Part shown: piece by piece, positions 6,681-10,731 of the stretch
Position numbering within the stretch: the first letter of the stretch is position 1
How the letters are laid out: each line of letters begins with the position of its first letter
Origin: Prochloron sp. SP5CPC1
GTDB lineage: Bacteria > Cyanobacteriota > Cyanobacteriia > Cyanobacteriales > Prochloraceae
Direction: 5' to 3'
Assembly (NCBI GenBank): GCA_014323965.1
Contig: JACONB010000136.1
Coordinates: 1 to 10,731 of the forward strand
DNA length: 10,731 nucleotides
The notes under the pieces: generated by a model
Seen by the model: the letters and a program-made list of their open reading frames with translations, nothing else
What the model was told of the DNA's origin: nothing
Database searches by the model: none
Position numbers and translations under genes: made by a program

Positions 6681-7469
6681 ATGAAATGGTTATTTAAACA
6701 AGCAACAGCATTGCTTTCCGTATACTACGCCCATATGGTAGAATACCGGGCAGAGTTATTTTTATGGGCACTTTCCGGTTCTTTACCGATTATTTTAATG
6801 GGGGTGTGGACTACAGCAGCAGAAGAAGGCAACTTTGGCCTAGAACCAATGGATTTTGCCCGGTACTTTATCAGTGTATTTATTGTCCGTGAATTCACCG
6901 TTGTTTGGGTTATTTGGGAGTTTGAAAAGGAAGTAGTGGAAGGGAAACTTTCCTTTGCTTTGTTGCAACCCATAGATCCAGTGTGGCGTCATGTAGCCAT
7001 GCATTTGTCAGAAAGGTTTGCCCGTTTACCTATTATACTATTTCTGGTGGGTTTTTTCTTCCTCCTCTATCCCGAAGCAATTTGGTTCCCCAGTATCCCC
7101 AATATCTTCCTTTGCATTATTGCTACGGCGATGGCCTTTACCCTCCGTTTCTTACTCCAATATACCCTAGCCATGTTCGCTTTCTGGACAGAAAGAGCAG
7201 CTGCACTGGAGCAAATTTCTTTTTTATTTTACTTGTTTCTCTCAGGGTTAATTGCTCCCCTGGAAGTGTTCCCCCCTCTCATCAGGGAAATTGCTCTTTG
7301 GACTCCATTTCCCTATTTTATCCATTTTCCCGCCGCACTAATAATCGGCTTGCCAGTTAACTTCCAGCAAGCTATGTCCGCAATGTTAGCATGGGGAGTG
7401 CTGTTTTTCTTCCTCAACCGCTGGCTTTGGCGTCGCGGAATCAAAAAATATTCCGGCATGGGAGCATGA
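6681..7469 (+). CDS. ABC-2 family transporter permease
   Basis: A 262-residue integral membrane protein with about six hydrophobic segments (roughly 25-46, 61-80, 113-130, 140-165, 176-196 and 232-250). It would form part of the membrane channel of an ABC-2 type exporter in the inner membrane. The start MKWLFKQ... with EYRAELFLWALSG near residue 21, the cytoplasmic EFEKEVVEGKLSFALLQPID loop and the WTPFPYFIHFPA segment are typical of permeases paired with COG4586-type ATPases. Length is normal and the reading frame intact. Its ATPase upstream is broken and the second permease usual for this transporter type is not in the window, so it is either orphaned or served by another ATPase. Start chosen from conserved N-terminal length; no Shine-Dalgarno, as a C-rich tandem repeat precedes it. 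The substrate is unknown. Confidence 0.8.
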   Translation: MKWLFKQATALLSVYYAHMVEYRAELFLWALSGSLPIILMGVWTTAAEEGNFGLEPMDFARYFISVFIVREFTVVWVIWEFEKEVVEGKLSFALLQPIDPVWRHVAMHLSERFARLPIILFLVGFFFLLYPEAIWFPSIPNIFLCIIATAMAFTLRFLLQYTLAMFAFWTERAAALEQISFLFYLFLSGLIAPLEVFPPLIREIALWTPFPYFIHFPAALIIGLPVNFQQAMSAMLAWGVLFFFLNRWLWRRGIKKYSGMGA

Positions 7470-7480
7470 AACACGTACCC

Positions 7481-7510
7481 GCCTCTCTCTGTGTCTCTGT
7501 GCCTCTGCGT
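7481..7510. repeat. Degenerate CTCTGTG/CTCTGCG repeat block
   Basis: Short tandem pyrimidine-rich units in the 50-bp gap between the convergent permease and small membrane protein genes. They resemble the block at 9859-9884 and, more distantly, the GCGCAAAG blocks. No hairpin terminator is seen in this gap. Confidence 0.5.
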
Positions 7511-7519
7511 GAAACAAAC

Positions 7520-7804
7520 TTATTTTATCCCAGAGGTTTTGCGGCTTTTCTCCCCCTCTTCTATAGGCACAAACTCAATATGGTTCAATAAAGTAGTGAC
7601 AAAGGTAAAGAGAAGGAAAGGCAGGGATAGAACCAATACAATACCTACAGCAGCGAAAGCATAAATTTGACGGGTGCTACTCCAGAGGGCTAAGGTAGTA
7701 GCCAGGGTAATAAAAATCACCATTAACCAAACGATAATCTGAGCGTAAATATCCCCAAAGGTGAGAGTGCAGATGGAACGATATTTCTGTATTGGTTGAG
7801 TCAT
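7520..7804 (-). CDS. Small membrane protein with two transmembrane helices, function unknown
   Basis: A 94-residue protein starting MTQPIQKYRS. Two clear hydrophobic helices are visible, about residues 19-41 and 47-73, joined by a short WSSTRQ loop. A charged tail follows (FVPIEEGEKSRKTSGIK). No family is recognised by name; small proteins of this shape are common in cyanobacteria. The ATG at 7804 is preferred because AAAGG lies eight bases upstream, whereas the ATG at 7813 touches that same sequence and would have almost no spacing. It is transcribed divergently from the VWA gene and convergently with the permease. No catalytic motif is seen. Confidence 0.7.
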   Translation of the reverse strand: MTQPIQKYRSICTLTFGDIYAQIIVWLMVIFITLATTLALWSSTRQIYAFAAVGIVLVLSLPFLLFTFVTTLLNHIEFVPIEEGEKSRKTSGIK

Positions 7805-7957
7805 TTTTTGCATCCTTTAAACTTTCTGTTATTGTCTCATTGTATACCAAATCTAAAGATTTTTTTCCCAAAACAAAAGAAATTTGGAAATTATCCCTAT
7901 TTTCCCCACCGGGGTAATAAGATAGATAACAAAGCCAATGAGGAGGTTTTGCAAGAA
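7805..7957. other. Divergent intergenic region
   Basis: 153 AT-rich bases between two divergent genes, so promoters for both are expected here. I found no pair of boxes with convincing spacing. The only clear element is AGGAGG at 7941-7946. An ORF from an upstream TTG crosses this region in the VWA frame, but its translation looks non-coding. Confidence 0.5.
7941..7946 (+). promoter_or_regulatory. Ribosome-binding site of the VWA gene
   Basis: A perfect AGGAGG, eleven bases before the ATG at 7958. The spacing is on the long side. It places the start at 7958 rather than at the upstream TTG at 7796. Confidence 0.6.
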
Positions 7958-8578
7958 ATGGTAGAAAATTCCATTGTCCAAGAACGGGATTATACCCTTA
8001 TCATCGATAAGAGCGGTAGCATGTCTACAGCAGACCTCGATAGCGGTCAAACTCGTTGGTTTACGGCTCAGGAGTCCACCCTAGCATTAGCCAAAGAATG
8101 CGAAGCCATCGATCCAGACGGAATCACCGTCTATCTGTTTTCCGGTCGTTACAGACGCTACGACAACGTAACCGCAGATAAAGTAGTCCAAATCTACGAT
8201 GAAAACGAACCTATGGGTCGCACTGACCTAGCAGGAGTACTCCAGGATGCTCTGGATAACTATTTTGAGCGCAAAGAAGCAGGTGTGGCTAAACCTAATG
8301 GGGAAACCATGTTAGTCATTACTGACGGTGAGCCAGATGACCGCAAAGCAGTAATGAAGCTCATTATCGAAGCATCCCAAAAAATTGACCGGGATGAAGA
8401 ATTGGGTATTTCCCTGATTCAAGTAGGTAAAGATAAAAAAGCCACTCGCTATCTCAAAGCCTTAGACGATGAGCTGGAAAATGTGGGGGCAAAATTTGAT
8501 ATTGTGGATACAGTTACTATCGACGATATGCAAAATATGAGTTTGACACAAGTCTTGCTCAACGCTCTCATCGATTAA
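7958..8578 (+). CDS. TerY-like von Willebrand factor A domain protein
   Basis: A 206-residue soluble protein that is essentially one VWA domain. The metal-ion-dependent adhesion site is complete: DKSGS at residues 17-21 (D17, S19, S21), T89 in GRTDL, and D123 in ITDGEPDD. VWA domains of this small stand-alone type bind a divalent metal and mediate protein-protein contacts; related TerY-like proteins occur in stress or defence-linked gene clusters (family knowledge). The ATG at 7958 follows AGGAGG. The frame stays open upstream to 7796, but that stretch starts at TTG and does not look like VWA sequence. The NurA gene starts 65 bases downstream on the same strand and may be co-transcribed. The partner of this VWA protein cannot be told from the sequence. 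Confidence 0.85.
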   Translation: MVENSIVQERDYTLIIDKSGSMSTADLDSGQTRWFTAQESTLALAKECEAIDPDGITVYLFSGRYRRYDNVTADKVVQIYDENEPMGRTDLAGVLQDALDNYFERKEAGVAKPNGETMLVITDGEPDDRKAVMKLIIEASQKIDRDEELGISLIQVGKDKKATRYLKALDDELENVGAKFDIVDTVTIDDMQNMSLTQVLLNALID

Positions 8579-8587
8579 TAAATCTTT

Positions 8588-8603
8588 GCGTCTTAGCGTC
8601 TTA
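8588..8603 (+). repeat. GCGTCTTA tandem pair
   Basis: Two perfect copies of an 8-base unit just after the VWA stop, immediately before the GCGCAAAG block. Confidence 0.75.
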
Positions 8604-8612
8604 GTTGGTTTC

Positions 8613-8636
8613 GCGCCAAGGCGCAAAGGCGCAAAG
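8613..8636 (+). repeat. Tandem octamer repeat (GCGCAAAG type) before nurA
   Basis: Three adjoining octamers: GCGCCAAG, GCGCAAAG, GCGCAAAG. The last one runs into GGAAG, so the repeat end supplies part of the nurA ribosome-binding sequence AAAGGA (8633-8638), five bases before the ATG. Confidence 0.85.
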
Positions 8637-8643
8637 GAAGATT

Positions 8644-9840
8644 ATGCTAGATTTAGTTAAACTGGCAGGACAAATTCCTGGTATTAGCCAACACTTGCTT
8701 GAAGTTGGGTTAGCTAATCGTCAACGATTGCAACGGGCCACTGAGTTGCTGGGAGAGGTGAGGGATAGACAGGAGGAGCTGGTTGAACCATCTCTTGAGT
8801 TGCGGGATCGCTTCATATTTTCCGCCGCTACTCCCATAGAACCCATAGATACTCCCATAGATATCCCTCCACCACCAAAAAGTCATAGTGTCTTCGCTAC
8901 CGATGGTTCCCAAATTTCCCCTTCTCACCACGAAGTTACCTATTGTTATTTAATCAATATCGGTAGGATCATGCTCCACTATAATCAAGGTTTGTTTCCC
9001 TTGCTGGATAGTATTCCGGAAGTATTCTACAAACCAGAAGATATCTATATCTCCAAACAGTGGGGTATCCGGGTTCAGGAATGGATGGGATATCGACGCA
9101 CTGTCTCCGAAGCGCAGATGTTGGCAGAAATGGCTTGTCGTTGGGTGCGTCCTCCTGGTGAACACTATCATATTCCTAATTTGGCCATGGTGGACGGTTC
9201 TTTAATCTACTGGTTTTTGGAAACCCTACCTCAGCCTGCCCGGGAACATATCCTTCCTCCCATTCTCGCTGCTTGGGAAGAGTTGTACCACACTAACATT
9301 CCCTTAATGGGTTACGTCAGTGCTTCTCGCAGCATAGAAGCAGTTAACTTTCTCCGTCTGGCTGTTTGTCCCTTTGATAGTCCTAATTGCGTTGTTCATT
9401 GTGGTAATATAGAGGGAAAGAAGAAGTGCGAAGTTATTACTCCTTTGGGGGATACTACCGTTTGGGGTAACTTATTAAAACCTGGACAAAGGAGTTGCTT
9501 GTGGCGCAGCAATTCATCTATTCTCCACTTATACGACGAACCTCTTAGGATCTATTTTTGCTACGTTAATGTGGGTTCGGAAGTTGCTCGCATTGAAGTT
9601 CCCACTTGGGTAGCAGAAGATAAGGACTTATTGAACCAATCCTTGGGTATCATGTTAGCACAAGTAGATAAAGGCTATGGTTATCCCATTACTTTAGCAG
9701 AAGCTCACAATCAAGCAGTAGTTCGAGGAGGCGATCGAGCTAGTTTTTTTGCCCTCTTAGAACGAGAAATGATTCGAGCTGGGATTAAAAATGTGGGGAC
9801 TTCTTCCAAAGAAAGTACCAAACGTTCTACTATTGCTTAA
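8644..9840 (+). CDS. NurA-domain nuclease
   Basis: A 398-residue protein of the cyanobacterial NurA-domain group. NurA proteins are Mn-dependent 5'-3' nucleases with an RNase H-like core that act in DNA end resection, in archaea together with the HerA translocase (family knowledge). Visible signature positions are D87 in FATDGSQ, D184 in MVDGSL, the YVSASRS segment around 224-230, and the C-terminal AEAHNQAVV segment with H355. The N-terminal 80 residues are helical, ending in a proline-rich PIDTPIDIPPPP linker. The start at 8644 is chosen because AAAGGA lies five bases upstream; the frame extends to 8605 only by translating a tandem repeat. No herA gene is in the window. It lies 65 bases downstream of the VWA gene and converges on ahcY. 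Whether it is an active nuclease is inferred, not shown. Confidence 0.85.
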   Translation: MLDLVKLAGQIPGISQHLLEVGLANRQRLQRATELLGEVRDRQEELVEPSLELRDRFIFSAATPIEPIDTPIDIPPPPKSHSVFATDGSQISPSHHEVTYCYLINIGRIMLHYNQGLFPLLDSIPEVFYKPEDIYISKQWGIRVQEWMGYRRTVSEAQMLAEMACRWVRPPGEHYHIPNLAMVDGSLIYWFLETLPQPAREHILPPILAAWEELYHTNIPLMGYVSASRSIEAVNFLRLAVCPFDSPNCVVHCGNIEGKKKCEVITPLGDTTVWGNLLKPGQRSCLWRSNSSILHLYDEPLRIYFCYVNVGSEVARIEVPTWVAEDKDLLNQSLGIMLAQVDKGYGYPITLAEAHNQAVVRGGDRASFFALLEREMIRAGIKNVGTSSKESTKRSTIA

Positions 9841-9858
9841 TTCTTCCCCTCTCTTTCC

Positions 9859-9884
9859 TCTCTGCGCCCTCTGCGCCTCTGCGG
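9859..9884. repeat. CTCTGCGCC tandem repeat block
   Basis: Three CTCTGCG(CC) units, followed by GG and five T bases, just downstream of the nurA stop. It belongs to the same loose family as the block at 7481-7510. Confidence 0.65.
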
Positions 9885-9903
9885 TTTTTCAATTCACTGC
9901 GCC

Positions 9904-9925
9904 GGGGCGCACAGTCCTGCGCCCC
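9904..9925. terminator. Hairpin between convergent nurA and ahcY
   Basis: A perfect 8-bp stem, GGGGCGCA (9904-9911) and TGCGCCCC (9918-9925), with a 6-base loop, placed between two converging genes. There is no T-run directly after either arm, so it may be a dispersed GC-rich palindrome doing terminator duty rather than a canonical terminator. Confidence 0.5.
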
Positions 9926-9934
9926 TACACTGTA

Positions 9935-10731
9935 TTAGGTTCCTATAGTCCAGGAATTAATATAATCCTCTTGTTCCGGTGTCAGGCTATCAATGGCGAT
10001 CCCCATAGCCTGCAATTTCAGACGAGCAATTTCCTGGTCAATTTCCTGGGGAATAGAATGCAAACCTGCTTCTAACTTGCCCTTATTTTGAACCAAATAC
10101 TCACAGGCTAAAGCCTGGTTAGCAAAACTCATATCCATCACCGCACTGGGGTGTCCTTCTGCTGCTGCTAGGTTTATTAACCGTCCTTCCCCTAAAACCA
10201 CAATGGATTTTCCATTCTTCAGCTGGTATTGTTGGGTAAAGTTCCGCATCTCTTTCACCTCTGTAGCCTTCGCACCCAAGGCTTTCAGGTCAATTTCGAT
10301 ATCGAAGTGCCCAGAATTACAAATCATGGCTCCATCTTTCATGGCCTCGAAATGTTCCCCCCGAATTACATGCTTGTTCCCGGTGAGGGTGATGAACAAA
10401 TCTCCTTGGGGAACAGCGAGAGCCATAGGCAGTACCCGGAACCCATCCATGGCGGCTTCAATGGCCCGCACAGGATTAATTTCCGTCACAATAACGTTGG
10501 CACCCATGCCTTTTGCCCGCATAGCCACTCCTTTGCCGCACCAACCGTAACCTGCCACCACCAAAGTTTTACCTGCCAGGAGCACGTTAGTTGCCCGAAT
10601 AATGCCATCTAAAGTAGATTGACCGGTACCGTAGCGGTTGTCGAAGAAGTGCTTAGTTTCCGCGTCATTCACGTTCATGGCGGGAAAACTCAGCACCCCG
10701 TTTTTGAACATAGCCAAGAGACGAACAATCC
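9935..10731 (-). CDS. ahcY: Adenosylhomocysteinase, C-terminal part (cut by window edge)
   Basis: About 265 C-terminal residues; the frame is open to the right edge. The enzyme splits S-adenosylhomocysteine into adenosine and homocysteine using tightly bound NAD, clearing the product of methyl-transfer reactions in the cytoplasm. Seen here are the DNRYGTGQS segment, the NAD-binding Rossmann turn AGYGWCGKG, TEINPVRAIEA after the second strand, ICNSGHFD, and EGHPSAVMDMSF near the C-terminus. All are standard for this family. The family is about 425 residues long, so about 160 N-terminal residues lie outside the window. The protein ends DYINSWTIGT. It is a core metabolic gene, convergent with nurA, and marks the right side as ordinary chromosome rather than mobile DNA. 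No damage to the frame is seen. Confidence 0.95.
   Translation of the reverse strand, partial: IVRLLAMFKNGVLSFPAMNVNDAETKHFFDNRYGTGQSTLDGIIRATNVLLAGKTLVVAGYGWCGKGVAMRAKGMGANVIVTEINPVRAIEAAMDGFRVLPMALAVPQGDLFITLTGNKHVIRGEHFEAMKDGAMICNSGHFDIEIDLKALGAKATEVKEMRNFTQQYQLKNGKSIVVLGEGRLINLAAAEGHPSAVMDMSFANQALACEYLVQNKGKLEAGLHSIPQEIDQEIARLKLQAMGIAIDSLTPEQEDYINSWTIGT

Noticed and set aside
6983..7360. 125-codon plus-strand frame inside the permease
   Set aside because: Out-of-frame shadow of a gene with clear membrane-protein sequence; its composition is not protein-like.
7796..7957. N-terminal extension of the VWA protein from a TTG
   Set aside because: Crosses the divergent intergenic region, overlaps the small membrane protein start, and a perfect AGGAGG lies before the ATG at 7958.
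8588..8636. Possible CRISPR-like array
   Set aside because: The units are 8 bp and directly adjoining, with no spacers; this is a simple tandem repeat.
8605..8643. N-terminal extension of NurA from an upstream start
   Set aside because: The extra residues are a translation of the GCGCAAAG tandem repeat; the ATG at 8644 has a good ribosome-binding site.
9791..10075. 94-codon plus-strand frame over the nurA end and ahcY end
   Set aside because: Runs out of frame through nurA, the intergenic hairpin and antisense to ahcY; no coding signal.
10203..10612. Plus-strand frames of 115 and 127 codons antisense to ahcY
   Set aside because: Shadows of a strongly conserved enzyme gene on the other strand.

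Overview
The window looks like chromosomal DNA of a cyanobacterium, probably a filamentous one. The support is the cyanobacterial-type adenosylhomocysteinase and NurA-domain proteins, a HIP1 octamer (GCGATCGC), and several families of short dispersed repeats (GCGCAAAG-type tandem octamers, a GTAGGTTGGGT palindrome, CCCC/GGGG hairpins) of the kind that crowd intergenic regions in such genomes. The genus cannot be fixed from the sequence.

Left part (1-5434, all minus strand). Three genes read leftwards: a zinc-ribbon PD-(D/E)xK endonuclease (5434-4343), a large DinG/XPD-type helicase with a probable Fe-S cysteine cluster (4198-797), and the N-terminal ~219 residues of a third protein cut by the window edge (659-1). 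This order and content match the pPIWI-RE three-gene module, a predicted guide-dependent restriction system against invading DNA. The third protein is therefore called the pPIWI-RE protein, although its PIWI domain lies outside the window. Both gaps inside the operon hold dispersed repeats. The helicase/pPIWI gap is remarkable: a 74-bp nested palindrome sits between two diverged copies of the helicase-end/pPIWI-start junction, and the upstream copy is left as a 19-codon mini-ORF.

Middle (5565-7469, plus strand). This is a decayed ABC-2 type export cassette. The ATPase gene (5565-6424) has an internal deletion plus frameshift that removed the Walker A region. It is followed by a 70-codon AT-rich ORF of unknown function and an apparently intact ABC-2 family permease.

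Right part (7520-10731). A small two-helix membrane protein is on the minus strand, divergent from a TerY-like von Willebrand A domain protein and a NurA-domain nuclease on the plus strand (possibly co-transcribed). Convergent to these is the C-terminal ~60% of ahcY, cut by the right edge. GCGCAAAG-like or related tandem repeats occur at five gene boundaries; one contributes to the nurA ribosome-binding site.

No tRNA, rRNA, CRISPR array or transposase gene was seen. No stretch over 300 bases lacks a gene. The longest gaps are 7805-7957 (153 bp, divergent promoters expected but no convincing boxes), 4199-4342 (144 bp, repeats) and 660-796 (137 bp, repeats).
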